64,000 nt of DNA from Pseudoclavibacter sp. AY1F1 (GCF_002931075.1 NZ_PSTQ01000004.1:186001-250000), one strand, 5' to 3'. Positions 33,276 to 42,290 are shown, numbered from the stretch's first letter. Numbers and translations are program-made. The notes: a model not told the origin generated them from the letters alone.

Positions 33276-34565
33276 TCAGGCGGCGAGCGCCGCCTGGGGC
33301 AGCCGGTCGAAGAGCTTGTCGAAGACGGCGAGCCGGTCGAACTGCAGCGCGTAGTCCCTCGCCTGCACCGCGAGCAGCCGCCGTTCGGCGGCGCTGGTCT
33401 CAAGCACGGCCGTGTTCAGCGCCTCGGCGATCGACGAGGGGCTATTGACCGGCACGATGAGTGCGTGGTCGCCAACGGCCTCCCCCACGCCGCCCGTGAC
33501 GGTAGTGATGACGGGCCCGCCGCCGGCGAGCATCTTCTCCGCGAGCGCGATGCCGAACGTCTCGATGAACTCCGGACGCGGCTTCGTCGGCAGCACAAAC
33601 GCGGCGCAGCCGGCCATGAGGAACGGCTTCTCCGCGTCGCCCACGTCCTCGAGGAAGTGGATGCGGTGCGCGAGCGGCGAGGCCGCCCCGATCGCCTTCA
33701 GCTCCTCGGCCTGCGGCCCGCGCCCGGCGATGACCAACTGGATTTCCGGGTCGTCGGCCACGCGCGACTGCTCGAAGCCAGCGATGAGGTCCTCGACGCC
33801 CTTCGCCTCTGTGAGCCGCGAGAGGAACATGACGTAGCCGTCCCGCTTGAGCCCGCGCGCCTCGACGGCGGCTGTGATATCGGCGTCCGCGAGCCCGACG
33901 TACGCGCTCGAGTCGATGGCTGGGTACGAGATGTCGATGCGGTCCTCGCACTGCGGCGCGTAGCGGGTGCCGTGCTGCGCATCCACCTTGGCCGCCTCCC
34001 CCACGATGAGGTCGCGCGTGTACTCGGAGACGGCGACGCACACATCCTGCGACAGGTACGCGGAGAGGATGTGGGCGGCGGCCCCGAGCCTGCCCTCCTC
34101 GACGGCGTGCTTGACGACGTTGGTGACGTCGGAGCCGACGGCCTCGGCGATGGTCGTCACGTTGACGGGCAGGCCCGTCGAGCGCGCCACGGTGAGCGCC
34201 TCGGCCACGGCGAGCGTGTGCGGGCTCAGGTACAACGACATGCAGACCGTCGGGACCCCGTCGGTGAAGAGCTCGACGAGACGGCCGACGAGGCCCGCGA
34301 GGTAGCGGCCGTCCGGCACCTTGTAGTCGCCGACCGGGGCTGGCCGGTCGACGAAGATGCCGTCGCTGTACGGCATGACGGTGTCGAGCGGTTTGAGCGG
34401 CAACCCTGCCGCCTGGAGGCGCTCGATGGGCCAGGTGACGATGCGCACCTCGTCGAAGCCGCGCAGGCGGGCGGCCTCCGCCAGGTTGCGAGCCTCCACG
34501 GAGTGCCCGCAGATGACTGGATCGGCGCGGACGACGATCACGAGGCGGTGCTGGATCTTGTTCAT
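33276..34565 (-). CDS. GT4-family glycosyltransferase
   Basis: The 429-residue retaining glycosyltransferase has a GT-B fold: N-terminal PVICGHSVEARNLAEAAR, and a C-terminal nucleotide-sugar site with LSRLTEAKGVEDLI, VIAGRGPQ and the EX7E region EFIETFGIALAEKM. It probably moves a hexose from a nucleotide sugar to an unknown acceptor in the cytoplasm. It is co-translated with a GH92-type mannosidase (ATGA at 34562-34565). Sucrose- or mannosyl-glycerate-type synthases are possible relatives; the product is not predictable. Confidence 0.85.
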   Translation of the reverse strand: MNKIQHRLVIVVRADPVICGHSVEARNLAEAARLRGFDEVRIVTWPIERLQAAGLPLKPLDTVMPYSDGIFVDRPAPVGDYKVPDGRYLAGLVGRLVELFTDGVPTVCMSLYLSPHTLAVAEALTVARSTGLPVNVTTIAEAVGSDVTNVVKHAVEEGRLGAAAHILSAYLSQDVCVAVSEYTRDLIVGEAAKVDAQHGTRYAPQCEDRIDISYPAIDSSAYVGLADADITAAVEARGLKRDGYVMFLSRLTEAKGVEDLIAGFEQSRVADDPEIQLVIAGRGPQAEELKAIGAASPLAHRIHFLEDVGDAEKPFLMAGCAAFVLPTKPRPEFIETFGIALAEKMLAGGGPVITTVTGGVGEAVGDHALIVPVNSPSSIAEALNTAVLETSAAERRLLAVQARDYALQFDRLAVFDKLFDRLPQAALAA

Positions 34566-36844
34566 GAGGGTCCTCCCGGGGTTGGGGTCGACGGCTGGCC
34601 GCCGACGGTGGGTGGTAGTGCGGGTGTGGTGGTGGGGCTCAGTGCGGGGGCTGGGAACGAGGTCGGCAGGTCTTGTTCGCGGGTCCCCCAGTCGCTCCGT
34701 TCCGGGCCGAGTTCGAGGTGCAGTTCCTGCGCCGCCATGAGCTCGCTCGGTGACAGCCAGCTGCGGCTGAGCGGGCGGCCGTCGAGGTGGGCGCTCTGCA
34801 CGTATTGCACGGGACCGCCGTGGGCTGGCTCACGGAAGCCCGTCGTCGTGACGCGGAATCGCTCCCCGTAGACGGCGAGCGACGATTCGGCGAACGCCGG
34901 CGCGTTGACGAGGAAGCTCGCCTGCCCCGCGACGGGGAAGAGTCCGAGCGACGCCCAGACATACCAGGAGCTGAGTCCGCCCGAGTCGTCGTTGCCGGGG
35001 AGTCCGCCTCGGCCGGTTGCGTACTGCTGGGTGATGACGGAGTGCACGATCTCGGCGGTTCGGTCTGGGCGGCCGGCGTAGTGGTACGCCCATGGCGCTT
35101 CCATGTCCGGTTCGTTGTTGAGCCCCTCGAAGCGTCCGAGGGCGTAGCCGGCGGCGAGCTCCTCGATGCCGGGCGAACGACCGGGTTGCGTGACGGGTGG
35201 TGCACCGTAGCCGAAGAACTCGTCGAGCTGGGCGACGAAGCCCTCAGCCCCGCCGCTCAGCTGCATCCGCCCGGCCATGTCGTGGAGGATGCGGAAGGAG
35301 TAGTTGTGCTTCGAGCCCTCGTAGAAGTTCGAGTCGACGAGCAGCCCCGTCTCGGGGTCGAAGGCGTTGCGCCACTGCCCCGCGCGCTTCTCGAGTTGCT
35401 GCACAAGCTGCAGGTCGCCGACGCGAGCGGCGACGCGAGCCGTGCACCAGTAGCCGAACGCGAGGTCGAGCGTGTGGGTGATGGGATGCGCGACCCCGCG
35501 CAACAGGAACTCTTCGCCGTAGGTGCGCCGGAGGTCGTCGGCCATGTGCACAAGCGCCCAGTCCCAGTCGATGCCGGGCAGCCCGAGCTGGCAGAGGTCG
35601 GCGAGGAAGGTGTGCGCGAGCGCGCTGCCCTGCCGCGAGAACCGGTCGCTGCCCTTCGCCATGCGGTAGCCGATCGGGAAGTTGCCCTCCTCCTCGCAGA
35701 TCGTGAGGAGCGCGTTGGCGAGCTCCACCGCCTTGTCGGGGCGCAGCGCGGTCAGGAGGGGCAGTTGCGTCCGGTAGATGTCCCACATGGTCGAGAGGTC
35801 GAAGACGAACGGCCCGTCGCTTGGCCAGAACGGGCTCTCGTTGAGGGCGAACGACGGTTTGACGAACGAATGGTAGACGGCCGTCGAGAAAACCGTCTCG
35901 CGCTCCGTCGACCCGGTGTCGACCTCGATCTCGTCGAGCAGGTCCTGCCAGTCGCGCTCAGTCTCGGCGAGCCGGTCGGCGAACCGCGCCTCCCCGTCGC
36001 CGCAGTCGGCCCTGAGGTTCTTCTCGGCCTGTTCGACGCCGCGCAGCGAGAAGCCGATGCGGACCTCGACAACCTGCCCTTCTTCGCTCGGGCCCGCCCA
36101 CATGAGGCCGAAGGGGCGCAGAGTCGTGGGTCGGATGTGGTCGAAGTCGAGGCGCGTGCCGCCCGGCATGAGGCGCCGGTCGTGCCACAGCATCTGCCGC
36201 CACTGCGGAGTGTCGCATTCGATGTGCACGGCGAGCGGCGCGCCCTCCGCGACGATCTCCCCCGTCGCGACGCCGGGCCTGACGGTCTCGAGGTGCGCCC
36301 GCAGCGGGACCGTCGCGCCGTACGGGATGGCGAGCCCGCCGAGGGAGAAGTCGACGACAACTCGTGCGCTCGAGTGCTTCGGGAACGTGTAGCGGTGCAC
36401 GGCGCTCTTGGGCCCGACAGTGATCTCGGCGCGGATCCCGTTGCCGAGCGTCGCCGCGTAGTAGCCGGGCGAGGCGTCCTCGTCGTTGAGCGACCAGGTG
36501 CGGCCGAGCACGTCGAGCGGCTCGATCATGGGCGTCACGCGGAAGTAGTTGTAGTACTTGCGGATCGCGCCGGTTCCCGACTGCTGGAAGTGCGTGAACC
36601 CGGATGCGAGGGGCCGGTCGTAGATCGTCTCAGGCACGCCTTCGAGGCTGAGGTCGTATTTGCCGTACCCCGTCGGGTAGGCACCGGAGTAGGCGCAGGC
36701 CGACACCATCCCGAGCGGATACGTGGCACCGGGATGCGTGTTGCCGATCTGCGGCTTCGGCCACCACCAGGTCGCGGCGAGGCCCGTCTGCGGCGGCAGC
36801 GCAGTTGGCTCTGTGCCGATGAACGGGTCTACTCGGGTGGTCAT
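34562..36844 (-). CDS. Glycoside hydrolase family 92 (alpha-mannosidase type)
   Basis: The 760-residue enzyme shows GH92 landmarks: VDPFIGTE near the start, HPGATYPLGMVS, SGFTHFQQSGTG, LWDIYR-like STMWDIYRTQLPL and GLPGNDDSGGLSSWYVWASLG near the C-terminus, which holds the catalytic acidic pair of the family. GH92 enzymes are calcium-dependent exo-alpha-mannosidases. No signal peptide is seen, so it appears cytoplasmic, unlike many relatives. The stop overlaps the GT4 start. Substrate linkage cannot be told. Confidence 0.87.
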   Translation of the reverse strand: MTTRVDPFIGTEPTALPPQTGLAATWWWPKPQIGNTHPGATYPLGMVSACAYSGAYPTGYGKYDLSLEGVPETIYDRPLASGFTHFQQSGTGAIRKYYNYFRVTPMIEPLDVLGRTWSLNDEDASPGYYAATLGNGIRAEITVGPKSAVHRYTFPKHSSARVVVDFSLGGLAIPYGATVPLRAHLETVRPGVATGEIVAEGAPLAVHIECDTPQWRQMLWHDRRLMPGGTRLDFDHIRPTTLRPFGLMWAGPSEEGQVVEVRIGFSLRGVEQAEKNLRADCGDGEARFADRLAETERDWQDLLDEIEVDTGSTERETVFSTAVYHSFVKPSFALNESPFWPSDGPFVFDLSTMWDIYRTQLPLLTALRPDKAVELANALLTICEEEGNFPIGYRMAKGSDRFSRQGSALAHTFLADLCQLGLPGIDWDWALVHMADDLRRTYGEEFLLRGVAHPITHTLDLAFGYWCTARVAARVGDLQLVQQLEKRAGQWRNAFDPETGLLVDSNFYEGSKHNYSFRILHDMAGRMQLSGGAEGFVAQLDEFFGYGAPPVTQPGRSPGIEELAAGYALGRFEGLNNEPDMEAPWAYHYAGRPDRTAEIVHSVITQQYATGRGGLPGNDDSGGLSSWYVWASLGLFPVAGQASFLVNAPAFAESSLAVYGERFRVTTTGFREPAHGGPVQYVQSAHLDGRPLSRSWLSPSELMAAQELHLELGPERSDWGTREQDLPTSFPAPALSPTTTPALPPTVGGQPSTPTPGGPS

Positions 36845-36956
36845 GGTGTGAGCCTGAAGGGGCCCTGCTACGGGAGTGTGGACGTCACGTTACGTTCACG
36901 CGTCGGGAGACTGTGCACGCCCTGGGCTGTGGGGCTCCCCGAGGGAGCAAAACCGG

Positions 36957-37856
36957 TCAGACGAGTGGTTGTCCGCGTCGGATTCGCCTGCGGACATCCG
37001 AGAGGAGCAGGCGGTAGACGAGTCCGGAGACGGCAAGCGGCAGCGACCGTTCGACGCGCACCAAAACCGCCCGCTGACGAAGGAACCAGGCCTCGTCGGC
37101 GTCCGTCCATCGAACCCGGAGGGCTCGGCGGAACTCGGCGGGGAGGAAGCCGACCGTGAGTCGCTGGTGCCAGGCCCGCATGCGCTCGGGCAGCACCGCG
37201 GCCGCGAACTCGAGCCGCGCCACGTCGAGCAGGTAGGCGCGCACCTCGTCGTCGACGCGGAGCCTTGCGAGTTCACTCCGCCAGTACTCCTCGAAGGCGC
37301 CGGTCCCGCCCGGCCAGGCGCTCGGCGGCATCTGCAGTGTCGTGCCGAACACGCGCCCCTCAAGGAGGAAGCGCTCGGCGGCCGGCTCCGGCTGGGGCCC
37401 TTCGACAAGTTCGAGCACGTCACGCGACCCGACGAACAGGCACGCCGCGACCCACTTCTGCAGGTCGATCCGAAGCGCCGAATATTCCTCGCTAGCGCGC
37501 GGGTCGCGGTCGGAGCGGACCTGCGCGTGCTGGCGCGTCACAGCTCTGCGGTACGCGCGGCGTTCGTCAGCCGTGCCGAGCACCGCCACTGCGAGGTAGC
37601 TCAGTGTTGTCCTGGTGCGTTTGATCGGATGCACGTCGAGTCGCCCGCTCGCCACTCGGCTGTGCGCGACTCCCTGACCCACGGCCGGGTTGGACAGCTG
37701 CATGATGACGTTCGCGGCCCCCATGGTCAGCGCCAGCAGGCGCGAACTGCGCGGGAGCTCGACGCAGACGATGTCGTCGACGGAGGATGTGGTCCACCGC
37801 TCCGACGGGATCGCGCCTCCGAATGCGGCCGGGCTGCCGTCAGACGCTGTGCGCAC
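36957..37856 (-). CDS. MpaB-like oxygenase (DUF2236)
   Basis: The 299-residue protein resembles the oxygenase MpaB family: LALTMGAANVIMQLSNPAVGQGVAHSR near residues 40-67, then DPRASEEYSALRIDLQKWVAACLF, matching the conserved heme-binding region of DUF2236 latex-clearing-like proteins. It is likely a haem-dependent oxidoreductase of unknown substrate. The GTG start overlaps the end of the MarR gene by 17 bases, so it is probably under MarR control. Confidence 0.78.
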   Translation of the reverse strand: MRTASDGSPAAFGGAIPSERWTTSSVDDIVCVELPRSSRLLALTMGAANVIMQLSNPAVGQGVAHSRVASGRLDVHPIKRTRTTLSYLAVAVLGTADERRAYRRAVTRQHAQVRSDRDPRASEEYSALRIDLQKWVAACLFVGSRDVLELVEGPQPEPAAERFLLEGRVFGTTLQMPPSAWPGGTGAFEEYWRSELARLRVDDEVRAYLLDVARLEFAAAVLPERMRAWHQRLTVGFLPAEFRRALRVRWTDADEAWFLRQRAVLVRVERSLPLAVSGLVYRLLLSDVRRRIRRGQPLV

Positions 37857-38247
37857 TCAGGCTCTTCGCGATGGCCTTGAGCTCGGTGCTTGAGCAGCCG
37901 GCGAGCGGCGAGGCCCGTTTGAGCGCTGCGATCGCGAGCTTGCGGACCCGCTTGCCTTCGACGGTCAACGTCAGCACGCGCGAGCGGCGGTCGTGTTCGC
38001 TCTCCCGACGTTCGACGAGGCCGCGGTCGACAAGACGGTCCGAGACGAACGTGAGGTTCGACGCATTGCAGTGCAGCTTCGTCGCAAGCTCTTTCATTGC
38101 CGGCGGCTGCGCGTCAGGGTCAATGGCCCACAGGGCCTGCGCGGTCGGGAAGGTGAGGCCAAGCGCTTCGAGTTCCCGCTCAGCAGCCTCGTTGGTGCTC
38201 TGCGCGGTTTCGTAGACGGCACGAAGCGCCCGTTCCAGCGAATCCAT
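37840..38247 (-). CDS. MarR-family transcriptional regulator
   Basis: The 135-residue regulator has the winged-helix core QALWAIDPDAQPPAMKELATKL, NASNLTFVSDRLVDRGLVER and ESEHDRRSRVLTLTVEGKRV with the wing DxRSR. It is divergent from an SDR gene and overlaps an MpaB-like gene downstream, and it may control both. A palindrome lies in the shared promoter region. Confidence 0.9.
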   Translation of the reverse strand: MDSLERALRAVYETAQSTNEAAERELEALGLTFPTAQALWAIDPDAQPPAMKELATKLHCNASNLTFVSDRLVDRGLVERRESEHDRRSRVLTLTVEGKRVRKLAIAALKRASPLAGCSSTELKAIAKSLSAHSV

Positions 38248-38303
38248 ATTCAGTACCTTACGCCACGGAAATATTTCAGCAATCGAAGCGTTGTACTCTG
38301 AGT

Positions 38304-38318
38304 CTCGAAACGTTCGAG
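38304..38318. promoter_or_regulatory. Palindrome CTCGAA-N3-TTCGAG in the MarR/SDR gap
   Basis: The 6-base arms are perfect. It lies 18 bases before the SDR ATG, overlapping the expected start of the SDR transcript, and is a candidate MarR-type operator. Confidence 0.45.
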
Positions 38319-38336
38319 GCTTGAAGGAGTGTGACG

Positions 38337-39263
38337 ATGAAGACCTTCGCCATCACCGGTGCCACGCAGGGCGTCGGCTACTTTGCCGCGGAAGACCTCG
38401 CGCGCCGCGGCCATCATGTTGTCCTGCTCGGGCGCAACATCGACAAGCTCAACACGGCCCTCATCTCCATCACCGAGCAGGTCCCGGATGCGAGCACGAG
38501 CCGCATCCTCCTCGACCTCACCTCGAGCGAATCCATCGCGAACGCCGCCGCCTCGCTGAGTACCCGCGAGCGCCTCGACGGCCTGCTGCTGAACGCCGCG
38601 CACATGGCGCCGGGCGCGCAGCGCGAGTATGATTCCGCGGGCCGCGAGCTCACGATGTCGACCAACCACCTTGGGCACTTCGAGCTCACGGCGCAGCTCA
38701 TGGATGCGCTCGCCGCTTCGAACCCGGCAGGACACGACGAGGAGTCCGGGAAGAGCCGCGTCGTCGCGGTTGGCAGCCTCGCGACTCGCATCTACCCGTT
38801 CGACCTCGAGGACTGGCAGAGCACTCACCTCTACGAGCCGCGCCGCGCTTACGCCGCATCGAAGCATGCGCTGGAGATGTTCACTTTCGAGCTCGACCGC
38901 CGGCTTCGCGCGGCCGATGCCGCCGCCGAGGCGCTCGTGGTCGACCCGGGTATCCCGGTGAACGGCGCGACCCCTGCGCGCCGAGGCGTGAACGAGCCGA
39001 CCGGGTGGCAGAGGTTCACCTCTCGCCTCGCCGGCCCGTTTGCGCACGGCAAGCACCGCGCGGCGGCCATCGCCGTGCACGCGCTCACGAGCGACGCCGT
39101 CTCGGGCGGCGACTACCTCGGCCCTGCGCGCACGCTGCGCGGCGCCCCGGTGAAACTCGACAAGCCGGCCACCCAGCGCGATCGCGAGCGTGCCGAACGC
39201 CTCTGGCGCCTCAGCGAGGAGTCGACCTCCGCGACGTTTCGCCTGAACGAGACAGTGAGCTGA
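38337..39263 (+). CDS. Short-chain dehydrogenase/reductase
   Basis: The 308-residue NAD(P)-dependent enzyme has the cofactor motif TGATQGVGYFAAEDLA (TGxxxGxG), NAAHMAPG, the catalytic Ser in VGSLATR and YAASK (Tyr-x3-Lys). It resembles the retinol-dehydrogenase-like SDR group. The ATG at 38337 is preferred over a GTG six bases earlier because AAGGAG then has a 7-base spacing. Regulation by the divergent MarR protein is likely. Confidence 0.88.
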   Translation: MKTFAITGATQGVGYFAAEDLARRGHHVVLLGRNIDKLNTALISITEQVPDASTSRILLDLTSSESIANAAASLSTRERLDGLLLNAAHMAPGAQREYDSAGRELTMSTNHLGHFELTAQLMDALAASNPAGHDEESGKSRVVAVGSLATRIYPFDLEDWQSTHLYEPRRAYAASKHALEMFTFELDRRLRAADAAAEALVVDPGIPVNGATPARRGVNEPTGWQRFTSRLAGPFAHGKHRAAAIAVHALTSDAVSGGDYLGPARTLRGAPVKLDKPATQRDRERAERLWRLSEESTSATFRLNETVS

Positions 39264-39278
39264 CGCCAGCGACCCCCA

Positions 39279-39992
39279 CTACACCTCGACTGCGCCGCCG
39301 ACCCGGACCAGGTGCTCACGAAGCGTGAGCTGAGGCTCGCTTCGGCGCGCCTGGACGTAGGCGGAGAAGTGCACCTGGTCACGGAGCGTGGCACCGAGGC
39401 GGATACGCGAGGCCTGCGACCGTTCGACGTCGCGGATCTGCAGGGCGTGCATGAGCACCTCGTTGACTCGGTCCTCCTGCACGAAGATCAGCCCGTCTTC
39501 ATCCCCGAAAACGGTGTCCCTCGTGCGAATGGTGTGCTCGCCGAACTCCGCCGAAGAGAAGGTGTTGCGACGACGCTCGTCAAGGCGTCTCGGTCCCGCG
39601 GGAAGCGCCCCGAGGCTGAACACGGGGAGGCCGATGTCGCGCAGATCTCGCGTGTCACGGTGCAACCCCCAGATGGCGATGCCGGAGAGGCCCGCCGATT
39701 TCGCCTCGAGCGCGACGAGGTCGCCGACGCAGCTCTCGTCGGTGCGCCCCTGGTTGTCGACGATGAGCACGTCACCGGGATGCGCCCGTTCGATGGCCTC
39801 GAGGAACACGTCCACGCTGCCAAAATGGCGCACTGGCAGACACCGCCCCGCGAGCCGCGGCGCGTCATCAGCCACGGCGGTCACCGCCGCGGGCCCGCAG
39901 CGGACCTCTAGGCCCGCCCGCACGCATCCGTCTGCGATGTGCGCGGTCGAAAGCCCCCTCGCGTCGGTCCATAATTGCGCGATCTCCTGCAC
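39279..39992 (-). CDS. RraA-like protein (aldolase-type)
   Basis: The 237-residue protein belongs to the RraA/4-hydroxy-4-methyl-2-oxoglutarate aldolase superfamily: LSTAHIADGC at the start, AGRCLPVRHFGSVD, PGDVLIVDNQGRTDESCVGDLVALEAKSAGLSGIAIWG read over the GDVLVVD and GG-type motifs, and DVVFGDEDG-like DTVFGDEDG. It may be a metal-dependent lyase or an RNase E inhibitor-type relative; RNase E control is unlikely in this lineage. It is divergent from the AlaRS-like gene. Confidence 0.8.
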   Translation of the reverse strand: MQEIAQLWTDARGLSTAHIADGCVRAGLEVRCGPAAVTAVADDAPRLAGRCLPVRHFGSVDVFLEAIERAHPGDVLIVDNQGRTDESCVGDLVALEAKSAGLSGIAIWGLHRDTRDLRDIGLPVFSLGALPAGPRRLDERRRNTFSSAEFGEHTIRTRDTVFGDEDGLIFVQEDRVNEVLMHALQIRDVERSQASRIRLGATLRDQVHFSAYVQARRSEPQLTLREHLVRVGGAVEV

Positions 39993-40018
39993 AGTCGTCT
40001 CCCCTGAACCTCACTCGA

Positions 40019-40036
40019 GCACTCGTCGCCGAGTGC
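40019..40036. promoter_or_regulatory. Hairpin GCACTCG-TCGC-CGAGTGC in the RraA/AlaRS gap
   Basis: Perfect 7-base arms with a 4-base loop lie 64 bases before the AlaRS-like gene and 27 bases before the RraA-like gene. A second, shorter palindrome (GAACG/CGTTC, 40039-40054) adjoins it. It could serve either gene as operator or leader hairpin. Confidence 0.45.
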
Positions 40037-40099
40037 CTGAACGCCCCCACGTTCGGCGAGGTCACGATACGGCATCCTCAGGTGTGAAACACTCTGCAC

Positions 40100-41566
40100 A
40101 TGGACGCGCATGAGATTCGCAATGCCTACCTCGACTACCAGGAGCGACTCGGGCACGTCAGGATCGAGAGAGCCCCGCTCATCCCCCGCGGAGACGGCTC
40201 GACGCTGTTCACCGGAAGTGGCATGCAGGCACTCCTGCCCTACCTCCTCGGCGAGGATCACCCGGCAGGCACTCGCCTCACCGACAGCCAGCCGTGCGTG
40301 CGCGCGCAGGACATCGACGACGTCGGCGACAACCGCCACACGACGTTCTTCGAGATGCTCGGGAACTGGAGCCTCGGCGACTACTTCAAGGCCGAGCAGA
40401 TACCCGCGTTCCTCGCGTTCCTCGTCGACACGGTTGGGCTCGACCCGAACCGCCTCTACGTGACGGCGTTCATCGGCGACGATGCGGCCGGAATTCCTCG
40501 CGACGACGAGGCCGCCAGCATCTGGCAGAAGGCGTTCGCGGAGCGCGGGATCGAAGCGGGCATCGTCGAGATGGGGAGCCAGGCGGACGGCGACGCTCGC
40601 GGCGTCAAGCCAGGCGAGCGCATCTTCTTCTACGACGGCAGCGAGAACTGGTGGTCGCGCGGCGGCTCCCTCGAGGCCACGCCCATCGGCGACCCTTGCG
40701 GCCCGGACAGCGAGGTCTTCTACGACTTCGGCCCAGAGCACCACGACTCGTCGTACGGCCAGGCGCACCCGGCGAGCGACAGCGGCCAGTTCATGGAGAT
40801 CGGCAACCAGGTCTTCATGCAGTACCGGCGCCTCGAGGACGGATCGTTTGTCGAGCTCGAGCGGCGCAATGTCGACTTCGGCGGAGGGCTCGAGCGCATC
40901 GCCGCCGCGGCCATCCACTCCCCCGACGTGTTCCGCATCTCGCTCCTGCGCCCCATCGTCGAGCAGATCGAGCAGCTGAGCGGCGAGAGCTACGAAGAGC
41001 ACACGCTCTCGATGCGCATCATCGCCGACCATCTGCGCGGCGCTACCTTCCTCGCGGTCGACGGAGTTGTGCCATCGAACAAGGAGCAGGGCTACGTCAT
41101 GCGGCGCCTCGTCCGGCGCGCCATCCGCGAGGCGCTCATCCTCGGCATCTCGGAGAACTTCTTCGCCGAGCTCGTACCGACCATCGCCGACCTCTACGTC
41201 GCCGACTACCCGGAGGTGCTCGAGCGTCACGACCAGGTCGTCGCGGTCCTCGTCAAGGAGGAGCGCTCGTTCCGCCGCACCCTCAAGGGCGGGCTGAAGG
41301 CGCTTGCCGCCTACAAGGGCTCGACACTCACGGGCGCCGACGTGTTCCTGCTGTCCGACACGCACGGATTCCCCCGCGAGCTGAGCGTCGAGGAGGCGAA
41401 GCGACAGGGCATCGAGGTCGACCCGGCGTGGGAGGCCGAGTTCCTCGCGGCGCTCGAGGAGCAGCGTGCTCGCTCGCGCGGCGCCACGAAGCTGGGCACG
41501 GCGGGTCTGCCGCACCAGGAAGCGCAGGCGCAGCAGGAGACGCAGGCTCCCAAGGACCAGGGATGA
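40100..41566 (+). CDS. Truncated alanyl-tRNA synthetase paralogue (aminoacylation core only)
   Basis: The 488-residue protein matches the first half of AlaRS: the ATP/Ala site STLFTGSGMQALLPYLLG, TTFFEMLGNWSLGDYF (residues 81-96), DPCGPDSEVFYDFG, the motif-3 region DFGGGLERIAAAA, and the tRNA-recognition region MRIIADHLRGATFL through YVMRRLVRRAIREA. It stops after DTHGFPRELS...EEQRARSRG, exactly where the editing domain of full AlaRS would begin, and ends in a Gln-rich tail. A standard alaS of about 880 residues should exist elsewhere. Role in translation, tRNA-dependent peptide synthesis or amino-acid activation is open. Confidence 0.85.
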   Translation: MDAHEIRNAYLDYQERLGHVRIERAPLIPRGDGSTLFTGSGMQALLPYLLGEDHPAGTRLTDSQPCVRAQDIDDVGDNRHTTFFEMLGNWSLGDYFKAEQIPAFLAFLVDTVGLDPNRLYVTAFIGDDAAGIPRDDEAASIWQKAFAERGIEAGIVEMGSQADGDARGVKPGERIFFYDGSENWWSRGGSLEATPIGDPCGPDSEVFYDFGPEHHDSSYGQAHPASDSGQFMEIGNQVFMQYRRLEDGSFVELERRNVDFGGGLERIAAAAIHSPDVFRISLLRPIVEQIEQLSGESYEEHTLSMRIIADHLRGATFLAVDGVVPSNKEQGYVMRRLVRRAIREALILGISENFFAELVPTIADLYVADYPEVLERHDQVVAVLVKEERSFRRTLKGGLKALAAYKGSTLTGADVFLLSDTHGFPRELSVEEAKRQGIEVDPAWEAEFLAALEEQRARSRGATKLGTAGLPHQEAQAQQETQAPKDQG

Positions 41567-42234
41567 TGTTCCGCTGGCGCCGAAAGTCTCGAACTGCCTC
41601 GACAAGTCAGCAGACGAAGCCGAAAAAGAAAAACGGGCTGCCACCCGTCATCTTCCCGGAACTCTCCGAGGCGATCGACGACGGTATCCTGCTCGCGCTG
41701 CGCATCGTCAGGCTCGACATTAAAAACGCGATCATCAAGCGAACGGTCGGTGAGAAGGTTCCGTTTGCTGCGGCCGACTATCGGGATGCGGCGAATGCGT
41801 CGCTCGACCGAGTGCTCAAGGAGCTGCGGTACTCGGCTGAACGCGTTGCGGGAGTGCGCGATCGGGCCCGACCGGGCAGGTCGCTGAGCGCCCATGACTA
41901 CCGGCACGCGGACATAGAGACGCTGAGCTTCCGCGAGCGCGCCTCCCAGGCGGTGAGCGAGCGCATCGAATCGGATCGCGAGGATGAGGCGTACCTTGAC
42001 GGCCTCATCGAGCAGGCGAGAGCAGATGCGTGGACCGAGATCTCGGCGCACATCGAGCGGGAGCTGCTCGACCCGTGGTCGAAGGGCAGCCCGCGGATGC
42101 AGCTGCCGTCCTCACCAGAGGACGACCCTGAGCGCGGGGACCGCTTCGATGACCTCGAGAAGGAGCTCAGGAAGCTCGCTCGGGAGGCGAAGATCCAGGA
42201 GCGTCGCGACGCGAAGCAACGCGAACGCTCCTGA
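41563..42234 (+). CDS. Hypothetical protein coupled to the AlaRS-like gene
   Basis: The 223-residue protein begins MMFRWRRKSR and has a basic N-terminus, a helical middle (VIFPELSEAIDDGILLAL, SAERVAGVRDRAR) and an acidic/basic coiled C-terminus (DLEKELRKLAREAKIQERR). No signal peptide or membrane segment is present and I recognise no family. The ATG (or the adjacent ATG at 41566) overlaps the AlaRS-like stop, so the two are made together and may act together. A weak hairpin follows at 42235-42262. Confidence 0.72.
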   Translation: MMFRWRRKSRTASTSQQTKPKKKNGLPPVIFPELSEAIDDGILLALRIVRLDIKNAIIKRTVGEKVPFAAADYRDAANASLDRVLKELRYSAERVAGVRDRARPGRSLSAHDYRHADIETLSFRERASQAVSERIESDREDEAYLDGLIEQARADAWTEISAHIERELLDPWSKGSPRMQLPSSPEDDPERGDRFDDLEKELRKLAREAKIQERRDAKQRERS

Positions 42235-42290
42235 GCCCCCTGTTCAGGTGCCCTCTGGGGGCAATCCTGGCCGCCGTGTCCGCCACGACG

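Noticed and set aside
34787-37159. 790-codon open frame opposite the GH92 gene
   Set aside because: It is a mirror frame of a well-supported gene with family motifs; high GC makes long antisense frames common, and its translation is Arg/Val-rich low complexity with no recognisable domain.
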